Of a stretch of DNA of 64,000 nt, positions 16,180 through 26,023 are shown one piece after another. Within the stretch, counting starts at the first letter, position 1, and each line of letters begins with the position of its first letter. The translations under genes were made by a program, and so were the position numbers. Below the pieces are notes generated by a model. That model was not told the origin of the DNA and did not search any database. It saw only the letters and a program-made list of their open reading frames with translations. The DNA is taken from positions 62,001 to 126,000 of the forward strand of contig CALWUW010000025.1 of NCBI GenBank assembly GCA_944384815.1, in the 5' to 3' direction. Source of the stretch: an uncultured Clostridia bacterium. Lineage in GTDB: Bacteria > Bacillota > Clostridia > Oscillospirales > Acutalibacteraceae.

Positions 16180-18099
16180 TTAATTTCCCGCATCTTCCTG
16201 AAGTTGGATCTCTTCGGAAAGCGCTCCCCACTGCTGAAGCAGACGGTCATTTTCTTCTTTCAACTGGGAAAGCTCCTGGGATAAGCGAGCTACCTCCTGG
16301 TAATCCGAAGCAATTTCCGGCAGAGAGATCTGCTCCTGCAAATTGTGGATCTCTTCCTCCACACGAGAGATCTCGTCTTCCAGTTTTTTCAGGGCGGTCC
16401 GGTTTTTCCGCAAAGTGGCTTCCCGCTCTTTTCGCAGCTTATACTCCGCGCCGCCTTTTCCTACAGGCGCCTTTTCCGTTTTTTCTTCCTTCTCGCCGGC
16501 TTTGCGTTTTTCCAGATACGCATCATAGTTTCCCGGATAGCACTGCAGGCCGTTTTCATCCAAAACATAGATCTTATCCGCCAATTTGTTGATCAGGTAC
16601 CGGTCGTGAGAAACCGCCAGCAATGTGCCTTCATATTCCTGCAGCGCTTCTTCCAAAGCCTGGCAGGAACCAATATCCAGATGGTTGGTGGGCTCGTCCA
16701 AAAGGAGGAAATTATTTTGCGAAAGCATCAGCTTCAGCAAAAGGACCCTGGCCCGCTCGCCTCCGGACAAGGTGCGCACATCCTTAAACACATCCTCGCC
16801 TTTAAACAGAAACACTGCCAAAGCGTTCCGGACTTCCGTATGGGTCATGGAGGGATAGCAGTCCCAAATTTCATCCATCACCGTTTTCTCCAGATCCATG
16901 CCCGACTGGATCTGGTCATAATATCCTACTTCGATGCCGGTTCCGAACCGGTACTCCCCTGTATCCGGGGGATAAATGCCCAAAAGGATCTTTAGAAATG
17001 AAGTTTTGCCGCATCCGTTAGGGCCCAGCAAAAACGCTCTTTCTCCCCGGTGAAGCTCCAGCCCGGCATTTCGGAACAGCTGCTTATGGTCGAAGGAAAG
17101 GCTCAATCCTTCTGCCTGCAGCACATCGTTTCCGCCCCGCTGGCGAATCCCAAAATGAAACCGCAGGGTTTCCGGCGCTTCTTCCGGTTTTTCCAGAGTA
17201 TCTTCCAGCCGCTGGATCACTTTCAGCTTGCTTTCAGCGGTGCGGATATTTTTTTCCCGATTCCACTGCCGCTGCTGCGCCACCACGCCCTCCAGCCGCT
17301 GAATCTCCTTCCGGGTATTCTCATATTTCCGTTTGGCGGCCAGCTGGTTTTCTTCCTTTTGCGCCAGAAACTGGGTATATCCGCCTTTATAGATCTCCAT
17401 CCGTCCGTTTTCCATCTCAAAGGTCCGGTTGGTGACCCGATCCAGAAAATAACGGTCATGGGAAATCACCACAAACGCGCCTGTATAGGAACGGAGGAAA
17501 TCTTCCAGCCATTCCACGCTGGTAATGTCCAAGTGGTTAGTGGGCTCGTCCAGCAAAAGCAAATTGGCGTTGCTGAGAAGCATTTTCGCCAGCTGCAGTT
17601 TGGCCTTCTGCCCGCCGCTGAGCACCCCCACCGGGCTGGACATATCTTCATCGGAGAAACCAAGCCCCAGCAAGGCCGACCGCGCGCGGCTGCGGCACGT
17701 CAGCCCTCCTTCCCGGCTGAACTGCTCCGTCAGAAGAGCCTGCCGTTCGATCAAGGCATCCGTACTGTGCACCAGCAGCCGCTGATTGATGTCTTCCAGC
17801 TCTTTTTCCATTTCCAGCAATGGGGCGAATACGGTTAAAACCTCGCTGTAGGCGCTGCGATACAGATCCCGGCAAACATGCTGCTCCATGTAGCCGATCA
17901 CAGCTCCTGAAGCCTTGTAGATGCTGCCGTTATCCGGAGAAAGCTCTCCCATCAGCACCTTGAACAAGGTTGTTTTTCCTGAACCGTTTACGCCCACAAG
18001 ACCGATACGGTCATTTTCCTGTATTTCAAAGGAAACTCCGGAAAAGATCACATCCGTTCCAAAGGATTTTTCCAAATTGCTTCCGCTTAATAAAGCCAT
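16180..18099 (-). CDS. ABC-F family ATPase
   Basis: A soluble protein of 639 residues with two ABC ATPase domains and no membrane segments. Domain 1: GVNGSGKTTL and LSGGQKAKLQLAKMLL, LLLDEPTNHLD. Domain 2: GPNGCGKTSF and LSGGERARVLLLKLML, LLLDEPTNHLD. Between them is the charged linker (P-site tRNA interaction motif region) and at the end a long Glu/Lys-rich coiled coil. ABC-F proteins bind the ribosomal E site to relieve stalling or give antibiotic protection; this architecture matches housekeeping YdiF/Uup types rather than a known resistance type. The start is ATG 18099 (AGGAG upstream); an upstream open extension to 18183 has no conserved sequence. Confidence 0.93.
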   Translation of the reverse strand: MALLSGSNLEKSFGTDVIFSGVSFEIQENDRIGLVGVNGSGKTTLFKVLMGELSPDNGSIYKASGAVIGYMEQHVCRDLYRSAYSEVLTVFAPLLEMEKELEDINQRLLVHSTDALIERQALLTEQFSREGGLTCRSRARSALLGLGFSDEDMSSPVGVLSGGQKAKLQLAKMLLSNANLLLLDEPTNHLDITSVEWLEDFLRSYTGAFVVISHDRYFLDRVTNRTFEMENGRMEIYKGGYTQFLAQKEENQLAAKRKYENTRKEIQRLEGVVAQQRQWNREKNIRTAESKLKVIQRLEDTLEKPEEAPETLRFHFGIRQRGGNDVLQAEGLSLSFDHKQLFRNAGLELHRGERAFLLGPNGCGKTSFLKILLGIYPPDTGEYRFGTGIEVGYYDQIQSGMDLEKTVMDEIWDCYPSMTHTEVRNALAVFLFKGEDVFKDVRTLSGGERARVLLLKLMLSQNNFLLLDEPTNHLDIGSCQALEEALQEYEGTLLAVSHDRYLINKLADKIYVLDENGLQCYPGNYDAYLEKRKAGEKEEKTEKAPVGKGGAEYKLRKEREATLRKNRTALKKLEDEISRVEEEIHNLQEQISLPEIASDYQEVARLSQELSQLKEENDRLLQQWGALSEEIQLQEDAGN

Positions 18100-18190
18100 A
18101 AGTCTTCTGCTCCTGCTGCCCCAAAAGGGCGTAATTCCTTTATTTCTCCTGTCTATTATACTGAAGAAAGCGGAAGAAATCAAGGTTCCC

Positions 18191-19510
18191 CTAGGCTCCT
18201 TCCTGCAGCACCTTCATAACATTCTGCACTTCTTCTTTGGTCTGCTCCGAAAAAAGGTAATCGTAAGAATACAGCATAAACCCGCTGCACTCCAATTCTC
18301 TTCCCAGGCTCACCTGCTGCGCCAGAATAGTATCGCTTTCCTTCCAGGTTCCGCCGTCGGAATCCGATCCCGCCTTATAAACCGCAAGGCCCAGGCAAAG
18401 CTTTACATCCGGGCATGTCACCAGGTTTTTCCATTCTTCCGCCGCATCGGCAAAAGGCAGCGCTTCATTTTCAAAATTCACATACAACTGAGGGCAAAGA
18501 TAATCCACGTATCCCCGCACGGAACCCCATACCCGCACATCCGCTCCCATGGCCATATCGTTGGAAATATTCCCCTGGGGAGCAATGCCAAAAACCACGG
18601 AAGGATCCGCCGCTTTGATTTTTTGATACACCAGGGAAACCAATGTATTGATATTGGAACAGCGCCACTCCTGCAAGGACAAAACCTCCCCGTATCCTTC
18701 CGCTTGCTCCACATATGCCGCATATTGCTGCTGGTCAAAACTTTCCGATTGGGTCGGATAAAAATAATCGTCAAAATGGATGCCGTCCACATCATAGTTT
18801 GCAGCGATCTCCGCCGCGCCTTCCGCAATATACTGCCGGACGCCATCTATGGCCGGGTTATAGAAAATTCCTGTATCGGTGGTTACGATCCAGTCTTCTT
18901 TATCTTCCTGCCCCTGCCAAAGCATGGCAGGGTTCTCCGGAGAAAGGGTTTCCGGGGTCCCCTCTATGGAGATTCGCAAAGGATTCATCCAGGCGTGGAT
19001 TTCCAGCCCCGCTTCATGGGCCATTTCCACCATGATCTGAAGAGGATCGTATCCGGGGTCCTTCCCCTGCACTCCGGTTAGTAAATGGCTCCACGGATAA
19101 TACTCAGAGTTATATAATGCATCTCCAAAAGGATGCACATGAACGATCAGCGCGTTCAAATCATACTCCAAAGCTCCGGCTATGATAGAGCTGAATTTTT
19201 CCCGAAAAGCTCCCTCACTTTGATCCGATTCTTTGGAAAAATCCAACGTCATAAAAGGCACCCATACAGCCTGGATTTCCTCCTCTTTTCCCCAAGCTTG
19301 TGCCCCTGTAAAAACAGCTTCCCCGGGATCGTCCTTTTCTGCGCCGCTTCCCCCGGCGGACGACGGGGATGATCCTATGGAGATTTCCCCTTCCTTTCCG
19401 GAAAGCACATTGACAACCATACTCAGCACCACCACAGCCGCCAGCACCAAGCAACATAAAACCGGCCCCCGTTTGGCGAAAAAAAGCAAAATGCGGTTTT
19501 CCTTTCTCAC
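18191..19510 (-). CDS. Secreted/anchored GHL10-type glycosidase-like protein (DUF187)
   Basis: A 439-residue protein with one N-terminal membrane anchor (about residues 13-36, after positively charged residues), a low-complexity Ser/Gly linker, then a TIM-barrel domain typical of the GHL10/DUF187 family: AVWVPFMTLDF, LIVHVHPFGDALY, GLEIHAWMNPLR, VDGIHFDDYFYP and GIAPQGNISND. Family members are thought to act on cell-wall or exopolysaccharide glycans; activity is poorly defined. The start is GTG 19510 with AGGAGG 7 nt upstream. It is followed at 91 nt by the ABC-F gene on the same strand. Its likely -10 (TATAGT) overlaps the -10 of the divergent DUF1294 promoter. Confidence 0.87.
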   Translation of the reverse strand: MRKENRILLFFAKRGPVLCCLVLAAVVVLSMVVNVLSGKEGEISIGSSPSSAGGSGAEKDDPGEAVFTGAQAWGKEEEIQAVWVPFMTLDFSKESDQSEGAFREKFSSIIAGALEYDLNALIVHVHPFGDALYNSEYYPWSHLLTGVQGKDPGYDPLQIMVEMAHEAGLEIHAWMNPLRISIEGTPETLSPENPAMLWQGQEDKEDWIVTTDTGIFYNPAIDGVRQYIAEGAAEIAANYDVDGIHFDDYFYPTQSESFDQQQYAAYVEQAEGYGEVLSLQEWRCSNINTLVSLVYQKIKAADPSVVFGIAPQGNISNDMAMGADVRVWGSVRGYVDYLCPQLYVNFENEALPFADAAEEWKNLVTCPDVKLCLGLAVYKAGSDSDGGTWKESDTILAQQVSLGRELECSGFMLYSYDYLFSEQTKEEVQNVMKVLQEGA

Positions 19511-19535
19511 TTTCTTTCCTCCTGTTCTTTTTAAT

Positions 19536-19565
19536 TTGACAGCCTGTCACCTTTCCAACTATACT
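19536..19565 (+). promoter_or_regulatory. Promoter of DUF1294 gene with perfect dyad over the -35
   Basis: TTGACA (19536-19541), 18-nt spacer, TATACT (19560-19565). A perfect inverted repeat TGACAG-C-CTGTCA (19537-19549) covers the -35. The same TATA segment read backwards (CAGTATAGT) offers a -10 for the divergent GHL10 gene. Confidence 0.7.
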
Positions 19566-19636
19566 GAAAGAGAATTTGTCCTAAAACAAAAGGCTTTCGC
19601 CCTTCCTTACAGATATATGAAAAAGGAGGAAAAAAC

Positions 19637-19921
19637 ATGTTTGCGGTTTATGTCGTCTATGGTATTGTCATCAACCTTCTGGGAGCCGGGGTCACCCTTT
19701 GGGATAAACACTGCGCAAAAGAAGGAAAATGGAGAGTTCGAGAATCCACTCTTTTGCTGGTCGCCGCTTTTGGGGGCAGCGCAGCCATGTATATTACCAT
19801 GCGATGGATCCGCCACAAAACCCGAAAAATGAAATTTATGCTGGGGATCCCCTCCATTTTTCTTTTGCAAGGCCTTCTTATCGGGTTTCTTCTTTCTCGC
19901 TCTCTTTTGCCGGGCATATAA
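19637..19921 (+). CDS. DUF1294 small membrane protein
   Basis: A 94-residue membrane protein with about three hydrophobic helices (2-20, 39-56, 70-90). It carries the DUF1294 pattern: DKHCAKEGKWRVRESTLLLVAAFGGS followed by RHKTRKMKF. The start is ATG 19637 with AAAAAGGAGG ahead of it. Some family members are fused to cold-shock domains; the function is unknown. It is a monocistronic unit between a dyad-bearing promoter and a shared terminator. Confidence 0.9.
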   Translation: MFAVYVVYGIVINLLGAGVTLWDKHCAKEGKWRVRESTLLLVAAFGGSAAMYITMRWIRHKTRKMKFMLGIPSIFLLQGLLIGFLLSRSLLPGI

Positions 19922-19968
19922 AAAAACAGGAAAAGCACGGTTTTCCATGCTTTTCCTGTTTTTTTATT
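19921..19968. terminator. Bidirectional terminator DUF1294/leuS
   Basis: A ~16-bp stem (ACAGGAAAAGCA with TGCTTTTCCTGT) is flanked by A-run and T-run on either side, a symmetric terminator for convergent genes. Confidence 0.92.
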
Positions 19969-19983
19969 TCATCAAGGTGTCCG

Positions 19984-22398
19984 TCAGCGAACCACCAGGT
20001 TGACCAGCTTGCCGGGAACATAAATTTCCTTGACAATGGTTTTCCCTGCGGTTTCCGCCGCGATTCTCTCGTCCGCATGGGCTGCGGAGATAGCCGCTTC
20101 CTTGCTGATGTCCGCCGCTACCTGCAGCCGGGCACGAACCTTTCCGTTCACCTGGACCACGATCTCCACGGTGCTTTCCTGGCACTTGGCTTCGTCATAT
20201 TCCGGCCAGGACTGCTGGCAGGCCAGCCCTTCCATCCCCAGATTCTGCCAAACTTCTTCGCAGACATGAGGAGCAAAGAGAGAAAGCAGCAAGGTAAAGA
20301 TTTTCAGTTCACCCTTGGTAATGCTGCCTTTATCCGCCACTTCGTTGATCAAGGCCATCAGCGCCGCAATGGCGGTGTTGAATTTCAGAGTCTCAATATC
20401 CTCTCCCACCTTCCGAATGGTCTTGTGGAAGGAGGTTTCCAGTTCCGGACGAATGGCGTCGCCCTCTACGAGAATATTCTGCAAATTCCAGAACCGCTCG
20501 ATAAACCGGCGGCAGCCACGGAGGCTGTTGGTGCTCCAGGGAGCGGATTTTTCAAAGTCGCCGATGAACATTTCGTAAAGCCGAAGAGTATCGGCTCCGT
20601 ATTCATTGACAATATCGTCCGGGTTCACCACATTGCCCCGGCTTTTGCTCATCTTTTCCCCGTTTTCTCCCAGGATCATTCCATGGCTGGTCCGTTTGGC
20701 ATAGGGCTCTTTGGTGGGAACCACACCGATATCATAGAGAAATTTATGCCAGAACCGGCTGTACAGCAAATGCAGCGTGGTATGCTCCATACCGCCGTTG
20801 TACCAATCCACCTGGTTCCAGTAGGCCAAAGCATCCTTGCCCACCAGAGCTTCGGAATTGTGAGGATCCATATACCGCAGGAAGTACCAGGAAGAGCCTG
20901 CCCACTGGGGCATGGTATCCGTTTCCCGCAAAGCCGGCCCGCCGCAATGGGGGCAGGTGGTGCGGATCCAATCCGTCATATGAGCCAGGGGGGATTCGCC
21001 GTTATCCGTAGGCTCATAGGAGCTGACATTGGGCAGCGTCAGGGGAAGCTGGTCTTCCGGCAGGGGAACATAGCCGCATTTTTCGCAATGGACCACAGGA
21101 ATGGGTTCGCCCCAATACCGCTGGCGGGAGAATACCCAGTCCCGCAGTTTAAAGTTCACCTTGCTGTGCCCGATGCCTTTTTCTTCCAGATATTCCCGAA
21201 TGCGAACCTTGGCGTCTTCCACGGAAAGGCCATCCAGGATCCCGGAGTTTACCATGATCCCGGTTTCGCAGTCTGTGAAGGCTTCCTTGGTCACATCTCC
21301 ACCTTTTACCACTTCAATAATAGGCAGATCAAATTTTTTAGCAAACTCCCAGTCCCGGGTATCATGACCGGGAACGGCCATAATGGCGCCGGTGCCGTAG
21401 GAAATCAGAACATAGTCGGAAATAAAGATGGGGATTTCTTTTCCGTTTACCGGATTCACCGCCGCTACGCCCTGCAAACGAACACCGGTTTTCTCCTTGG
21501 CCACTTCCGTTCTCTCAAACTCGGATTTTCTGGCCGCCTGCTCCTGATACTCCCGAACCTCCTGCATATTGGAGATCCGGTCCGCCCAGGTTTCCAGAAG
21601 AGGATGCTCCGGAGACATAACCATGTACGTTACGCCATACAGCGTATCCGGACGGGTGGTATAAATGGTAAGCACATCGCCGGTGGTGGCTTTAAAGTCC
21701 ACTTCCGCGCCGGTGGAACGGCCGATCCAGTTTTTCTGCTGGGTTTTCACCCGCTCCGGATAATCCACCAGATCCAGGTCATCGATCAAACGCTGGGCAT
21801 ATTCGGTGATCTTCAGCATCCACTGGGATTTCACCTTCCGCACCACTTCACTGCCGCACCGCTCGCAAACGCCGTCCACCACTTCTTCATTGGCCAGAAC
21901 GCATTTACAGGAAGTGCACCAGTTTACCGCCATTTCCTTTTTGTATGCCAGCCCGTGCTTAAACAGCTGCAGGAAGATCCACTGGGTCCACTTATAATAT
22001 TCCGGATCGGTAGTATTGATTTCCCGACTCCAATCAAAGGAAATGCCCAAAGAACGGATCTGCTGCTTAAAACGAGCCACGTTCTTTTTGGTCACATCCG
22101 CGGGATGCACATGATTCTTGATAGCATAGTTTTCCGTGGGCAGGCCGAACGCGTCCCAGCCGATGGGATACAGCACATTATAGCCCTGCATCCGCCGTTT
22201 TCGGGAAACGATGTCCAGCGCCGTATAGGGCCGGGGATGGCCTACATGCAGCCCCTGCCCGGAAGGGTACGGGAACTCGATCAGTGCATAATACTTGGGC
22301 TTTTCGGAAGAATTGGAAGCGTGGAACACGCCTTCTTCTTCCCAACGATCCTGCCATTTGCTTTCCAGTCCTTTGTGATCATAGCGATCATACTTCAT
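19984..22398 (-). CDS. leuS: Leucyl-tRNA synthetase
   Basis: A class I aminoacyl-tRNA synthetase, 804 residues, attaching leucine to tRNA-Leu. HIGH motif: [16 protein letters not shown] near residues 47-62. The editing (CP1) domain includes the TTRPDTLYG threonine-rich segment, a zinc-type [22 protein letters not shown] cluster is present, and the KMSKS motif reads EKMSKSRGN near residue 580. Length is as expected. It overlaps rsfS by 11 nt and is the last gene of the long minus-strand run. No T-box leader is present because the gene is internal to the operon. Confidence 0.98.
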   Translation of the reverse strand: MKYDRYDHKGLESKWQDRWEEEGVFHASNSSEKPKYYALIEFPYPSGQGLHVGHPRPYTALDIVSRKRRMQGYNVLYPIGWDAFGLPTENYAIKNHVHPADVTKKNVARFKQQIRSLGISFDWSREINTTDPEYYKWTQWIFLQLFKHGLAYKKEMAVNWCTSCKCVLANEEVVDGVCERCGSEVVRKVKSQWMLKITEYAQRLIDDLDLVDYPERVKTQQKNWIGRSTGAEVDFKATTGDVLTIYTTRPDTLYGVTYMVMSPEHPLLETWADRISNMQEVREYQEQAARKSEFERTEVAKEKTGVRLQGVAAVNPVNGKEIPIFISDYVLISYGTGAIMAVPGHDTRDWEFAKKFDLPIIEVVKGGDVTKEAFTDCETGIMVNSGILDGLSVEDAKVRIREYLEEKGIGHSKVNFKLRDWVFSRQRYWGEPIPVVHCEKCGYVPLPEDQLPLTLPNVSSYEPTDNGESPLAHMTDWIRTTCPHCGGPALRETDTMPQWAGSSWYFLRYMDPHNSEALVGKDALAYWNQVDWYNGGMEHTTLHLLYSRFWHKFLYDIGVVPTKEPYAKRTSHGMILGENGEKMSKSRGNVVNPDDIVNEYGADTLRLYEMFIGDFEKSAPWSTNSLRGCRRFIERFWNLQNILVEGDAIRPELETSFHKTIRKVGEDIETLKFNTAIAALMALINEVADKGSITKGELKIFTLLLSLFAPHVCEEVWQNLGMEGLACQQSWPEYDEAKCQESTVEIVVQVNGKVRARLQVAADISKEAAISAAHADERIAAETAGKTIVKEIYVPGKLVNLVVR

Positions 22399-22792
22399 GA
22401 TTTGTCTCTCCCTGCGTCGTAAAATCTGAATTGGGTTCTTTTATAAGATACGGAGAGACATCCACAGTCTGCCCATCTCTCCAAAGACGATCCAAATCGT
22501 AAAATTCCCGGGATTCTCTGGTAAACACATGCACGATCACCGCGCCGTAATCCAGAAGGATCCAGGAATTGGAGCGGTATCCTTCCACGTGGGAAGGCTC
22601 CACGCCCTCTTCCTTCAGCTTAAATTCCAGTTCATCCGCCAGCGCCTTTACATGGGTGCTGCTGGTGCCGGTGGCGATTACAAAATAATCGCCCAGCGAA
22701 GAAACGGACTGAATCTCAATTAAATTTACATGCTCGGCTTTTTTCATGTCCAGAAGCTTTACCGCCTGAACCGCCAGTTCTTTTGAATCCAT
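22388..22792 (-). CDS. rsfS: Ribosome silencing factor RsfS
   Basis: 134 residues, RsfS/Iojap/DUF143 family. It binds uL14 on the 50S subunit and blocks subunit joining under starvation. Motifs: [48 protein letters not shown] and [10 protein letters not shown]. It sits between yqeK and leuS, the common order nadD-yqeK-rsfS in Firmicutes. 11 nt overlap with leuS implies coupling. The extended C-terminal tail beyond DLDRLW is not conserved. Confidence 0.96.
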   Translation of the reverse strand: MDSKELAVQAVKLLDMKKAEHVNLIEIQSVSSLGDYFVIATGTSSTHVKALADELEFKLKEEGVEPSHVEGYRSNSWILLDYGAVIVHVFTRESREFYDLDRLWRDGQTVDVSPYLIKEPNSDFTTQGETNHEV

Positions 22793-22829
22793 ACTGTCTC
22801 CCCTTTTATATCCGACTGCCGGGGCAGCC

Positions 22830-23411
22830 TCATTTGCGCGATAAATGGGAAAGCGCCAACACCGTTTCGTTATACAAGCTCACGGTATCCGGGTGGATGC
22901 ACCAGCCTCCCTGAGCCAGCTCACCGATGGTAAAGGCTGTTCCCTCCAAAATGGCTTCCTCCAGGCTTCTCGCCGCTTTTTCCCGCATTCGGTCCACGCC
23001 GGGATAGTCCCGATCCGCAGAAATAAAGTCCGCAATAAACAGCACTTTTTCCAGCGGATTCATGCCGGCCTTCCCCGTGGTATGAAAGCGGATGGCTTCC
23101 AGGATCTCCGGATCCCGGATTCCCAGCTCCTTTTCCGCGTAGGCCGCGCCCAGAATAGCGTGCCAAAGCTTTTTCACAGCCTGCTCCGTGTCGGAAAGTA
23201 TTATACCAAATTGCTTCATTTTTTTCAATTGTTTCTCGGAGGGAAGGTCTTTCATGCAATCGTGAAGAATACCGGCCAACCGGGCCTTCTCCGGATCCGC
23301 TCCGTACTTTTCCGCCAAAGAGGCCGCCTCTTCCGCCACATTCAGAGAATGGATATACCGCTTTTCGCTGAGAAGAGGACGAATTTTCTTTTTTGCTTCT
23401 TCCGCTGTCAT
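22830..23411 (-). CDS. yqeK: Diadenosine tetraphosphatase YqeK (HD domain)
   Basis: A 193-residue HD-domain phosphohydrolase. Firmicute YqeK is a symmetrical Ap4A hydrolase that yields two ADP. Metal-binding residues: H21 in RYIHSLNV, H50-D51 in LHDCMKD, H80s in KLWHAILGA, HTTGK, and D in FIADFISADRD. The start is ATG 23411, overlapping the end of nadD by 4 nt (ATGA). A longer open extension to 23537 lies inside nadD and is not conserved. Confidence 0.94.
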   Translation of the reverse strand: MTAEEAKKKIRPLLSEKRYIHSLNVAEEAASLAEKYGADPEKARLAGILHDCMKDLPSEKQLKKMKQFGIILSDTEQAVKKLWHAILGAAYAEKELGIRDPEILEAIRFHTTGKAGMNPLEKVLFIADFISADRDYPGVDRMREKAARSLEEAILEGTAFTIGELAQGGWCIHPDTVSLYNETVLALSHLSRK

Positions 23412-24028
23412 CCTATTTCCTCTTTTCCATATAGTCCCTTTTGGGTAATGTATTGCTCTACGGAAGGCGGAATCAATCCGGAAACCGTCTTTCCCTGCCG
23501 GAGTTTTTCCCGAATCTCCGTGGAAGAAACCGGCCAATATTCCGCAGGGCAGATCCGCACCGTTCCTCCCATAGCCGCAATCGCCTCCGCCTGCTGCTGC
23601 ATCCGCTGGAGCAGCCCCGAATCATCCTGGCTCCGGGGAACCGCGCAGATCTCCGCCAAAGCCAAAATTTCTTCCGGATGGTACCAGTGCAGAAGCGTCA
23701 GAAACATATCCTCCCCCATCAGCAGCACCCACCGGTTTTCCGGATACAGCCGGGATAATTCCCGAAGGGTATCGGCTGTATAGCTTTTTCCGCCCCGGCG
23801 GATTTCCAGATCGCACACCTTATAGCGAGGATCTTCTTTACAGGCCAAACGACACATTTCCAGCCGATGCTCTGCGCCGGCCAACTCCCGGGATTCCTTA
23901 TGGGGCGGCTGATAGGTGGGGATCCACAGCACCTGATCCAGGTTCATCTCCCGGGTAAACACCTGCGCAATATGCAGATGCCCGCAGTGGACAGGGTTAA
24001 AGGTTCCCCCAAAAATCCCTGTTCTCAT
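23408..24028 (-). CDS. nadD: Nicotinate-nucleotide adenylyltransferase NadD
   Basis: A 206-residue nucleotidyltransferase that makes deamido-NAD from nicotinate mononucleotide and ATP. GIFGGTFNPVHCGHL at residues 4-18 is the (H/T)xGH nucleotidyl-transfer motif, and VSSTEIREKL near the C-terminus is the ISSTxIR motif. It overlaps yhbY and yqeK by 4 nt on each side, so the three are translationally coupled. Confidence 0.97.
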   Translation of the reverse strand: MRTGIFGGTFNPVHCGHLHIAQVFTREMNLDQVLWIPTYQPPHKESRELAGAEHRLEMCRLACKEDPRYKVCDLEIRRGGKSYTADTLRELSRLYPENRWVLLMGEDMFLTLLHWYHPEEILALAEICAVPRSQDDSGLLQRMQQQAEAIAAMGGTVRICPAEYWPVSSTEIREKLRQGKTVSGLIPPSVEQYITQKGLYGKEEIG

Positions 24029-24336
24029 AAAGCCGTTCGCCGGGCTTTAGGCAGCTGGATCTTGGGATCTTTCGGATTGCGGCGATACAGCACAAAGCAT
24101 CTGCCGATCACCTGCACCACTTCGGAAGAAGTGGCCGCCGCGATCTCCTCTGCCGTTTCCCGGGCAGACTGGGGCGCCGTTTCCAGCACACGCCCTTTCA
24201 GGATCTCCCGGGGCGTCAGGGCGTCATCCGCCTGCTTGATCACATCCGGGCTGATCCCAGATTTTCCAACCATGAGAATCGTATCCAAATCCACAGCCAG
24301 AGAGCGCAGATACGCCCTTTGCTTACTCGTCAGCAT
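24025..24336 (-). CDS. yhbY: YhbY family CRM-domain RNA-binding protein
   Basis: A 103-residue single CRM domain protein associated with pre-50S ribosomes. It shows LTSKQRAYLRSLA, the GKSGI loop, a helix with LTPREILKGRVL, and VVQVIGRCFVLYR. It overlaps rdgB (14 nt) and nadD (4 nt). Confidence 0.94.
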   Translation of the reverse strand: MLTSKQRAYLRSLAVDLDTILMVGKSGISPDVIKQADDALTPREILKGRVLETAPQSARETAEEIAAATSSEVVQVIGRCFVLYRRNPKDPKIQLPKARRTAL

Positions 24337-24919
24337 CTTGATTTTCCCTCCGTTTTTTCAGTTCCTGCTGCAGCATCCGCAAAGCCTTTCCTCTGTGGCT
24401 TACTGCATCCTTTTCCTGGGGGCTCAGCTCCGCGTAGGTTTTTTCGCCTACAAGGAAAATCGGGTCATACCCAAAGCCGTCCTGCCCTTTGGGCTGAAAC
24501 GCTACTTTTCCTTCACAGATCCCCGTAACGCAAATTTCTTCCCCCTGGGGAAAAACGCACGAGATAGCGCTGACAAATCGAGCGGTGCGCTTTTCCATGG
24601 GAACATCTTTAAGTTCTTCCAGAAGCTTCTTATTCCGGTCCGCATCCGTGGCGTTTTCTCCCGCATATCGGGCGGAATAGATTCCAGGCGCTCCGTTCAA
24701 AGCATCTACTTCAATGCCGGAATCATCCGCCACGCTGGGAAGCCCCGTAGCCTGGCAAGCGGAAACCGCTTTCAGCCGGGCATTTTCCTCAAAGGTTGTT
24801 CCCGTTTCCTCCACGTCCGGCACCTCAGCGGCCACAACATGGATCCCCATGGGTTCCAGGATCCGGCTTAACTCTGCGATTTTATGGGCATTATGGGTCG
24901 CCATAACAAAGGTTTCCAT
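24323..24919 (-). CDS. rdgB: XTP/dITP diphosphatase (RdgB/HAM1)
   Basis: 198 residues. Cleans the nucleotide pool by hydrolysing XTP, ITP and dITP to monophosphates. Motifs: ATHNAHKIAELSRIL, FEENARLKA, ADDSGIEVDALNGAPGIYSARYAG, GFGYDPIF and SHRGKALRML. GGAGG lies ~7 nt before the ATG. There is a 35-nt gap to ftsY upstream and a 14-nt overlap with yhbY downstream. Confidence 0.97.
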   Translation of the reverse strand: METFVMATHNAHKIAELSRILEPMGIHVVAAEVPDVEETGTTFEENARLKAVSACQATGLPSVADDSGIEVDALNGAPGIYSARYAGENATDADRNKKLLEELKDVPMEKRTARFVSAISCVFPQGEEICVTGICEGKVAFQPKGQDGFGYDPIFLVGEKTYAELSPQEKDAVSHRGKALRMLQQELKKRRENQDADE

Positions 24920-24954
24920 TTTTTTGCCTCCGTTTTCCTTTTTTCCTTTTTCCG

Positions 24955-25872
24955 TTAGGAATCTTCCCGATCAAAAAGAGCTTTGGCAAATTCATCCGGA
25001 TCAAAGGGCTGAAGGTCATCCAGCTGCTCTCCCACGCCGATGAATTTCACAGGCATTTTCAGATCATCCCGAATAGCCAGCACAACGCCGCCCTTGGCGG
25101 TTCCGTCCAGCTTGGTGAGCACGATGCCGCTGATCTCCGCCACAGCCTTGAACTCACGGGCCTGATTTACGGCGTTCTGACCGGTGGCGGCATCCAAAAC
25201 CAGCAGCACTTCCTTGGAAGCATCCGGCAATTCCCGATTGATGATCCGGTTGATCTTAGCCAATTCGTCCATCAGATTCTTTTTATTGTGCAACCGCCCG
25301 GCGGTATCGCAGATCACCACATCCGCCTTCCGGGCTTTGGCCGCCGCGATGGCGTCAAACACCACGCTGGCAGGGTCGCTGCCCTCTTTCTGCCGGATCA
25401 GCTCACACTGGCTTCTCTGGGCCCAGACTTCCAGCTGTTCAATGGCCGCTGCCCGGAAGGTATCCGCCGCCGCCAAGATCACCCGTTTCCCGTCCTTTTT
25501 CAGCCGAGCCGCCAATTTTCCGATGGTGGTGGTTTTTCCCACACCGTTTACACCGATCACCAGGATCACGGAAGGAGAAGTATTCAGTTCCAATTCCTGG
25601 CCGCCTCGGAGCATATCCGCCACGATCTGCTGCAAAAGGCCGTAGATTTCCTCCGGATTTTTGATTCCTTTTTCCTTCACCTGCTGCTTGCAGATCTGGC
25701 AGATCTTCTCTGCCGTGGCCACGCCCACATCTCCCATGATCAGAAGTTCTTCCAATTCTTCGAACAATTCCTGATCAATGGAAGAAAACGAGCGAAGCAT
25801 GGATTCAATGGAAGAAGAAATGGAATCCCGGGTCTTTTTCAGCCCGGCTTTAATTTTAGAAAACAGTCCCAT
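24955..25872 (-). CDS. ftsY: Signal recognition particle receptor FtsY
   Basis: A 305-residue SRP GTPase that docks SRP-ribosome complexes at the membrane. The short N-terminal helix MGLFSKIKAGLKKTRDS is the membrane-binding segment; there is no long acidic A domain. GTPase motifs: G1 GVNGVGKTT, DTFRAAA, DTAGR, and TKLDGTAKGG. The start is ATG 25872, because AGGAGG is 7 nt upstream; an in-frame ATG two codons earlier has only 1-nt spacing. A 151-nt gap to smc contains no clear promoter or terminator. Confidence 0.97.
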   Translation of the reverse strand: MGLFSKIKAGLKKTRDSISSSIESMLRSFSSIDQELFEELEELLIMGDVGVATAEKICQICKQQVKEKGIKNPEEIYGLLQQIVADMLRGGQELELNTSPSVILVIGVNGVGKTTTIGKLAARLKKDGKRVILAAADTFRAAAIEQLEVWAQRSQCELIRQKEGSDPASVVFDAIAAAKARKADVVICDTAGRLHNKKNLMDELAKINRIINRELPDASKEVLLVLDAATGQNAVNQAREFKAVAEISGIVLTKLDGTAKGGVVLAIRDDLKMPVKFIGVGEQLDDLQPFDPDEFAKALFDREDS

Positions 25873-26023
25873 ACGCATGCCTCCTGCCGTCAAGCGGCGC
25901 TTTTCTGTATTTCCGGCAAAAGTCCCCGCCGGATCTCTGATTTCGGCATTGTCCGCCTGCCCAACCATGGGAAAGGGAACCAAGCCTTTCTCTTATTGCA
26001 TTTCCCGGCAAGTGTTGAAATCT

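Noticed and set aside
19729..22422. Long open frame (897 codons) antisense to leuS
   Set aside because: leuS is unmistakable on the other strand; the antisense product is His/Pro/Phe-rich, matches no family and has no ribosome-binding site.
22388..22792. T-box leader for leuS
   Set aside because: leuS overlaps rsfS within an operon; no specifier loop or T-box sequence (TGGNACCGCG-like) is present upstream.
25873..26023. Extra coding sequence extending FtsY upstream
   Set aside because: The frame is open but AGGAGG with 7-nt spacing marks ATG 25872 and the added residues lack the acidic A-domain character.
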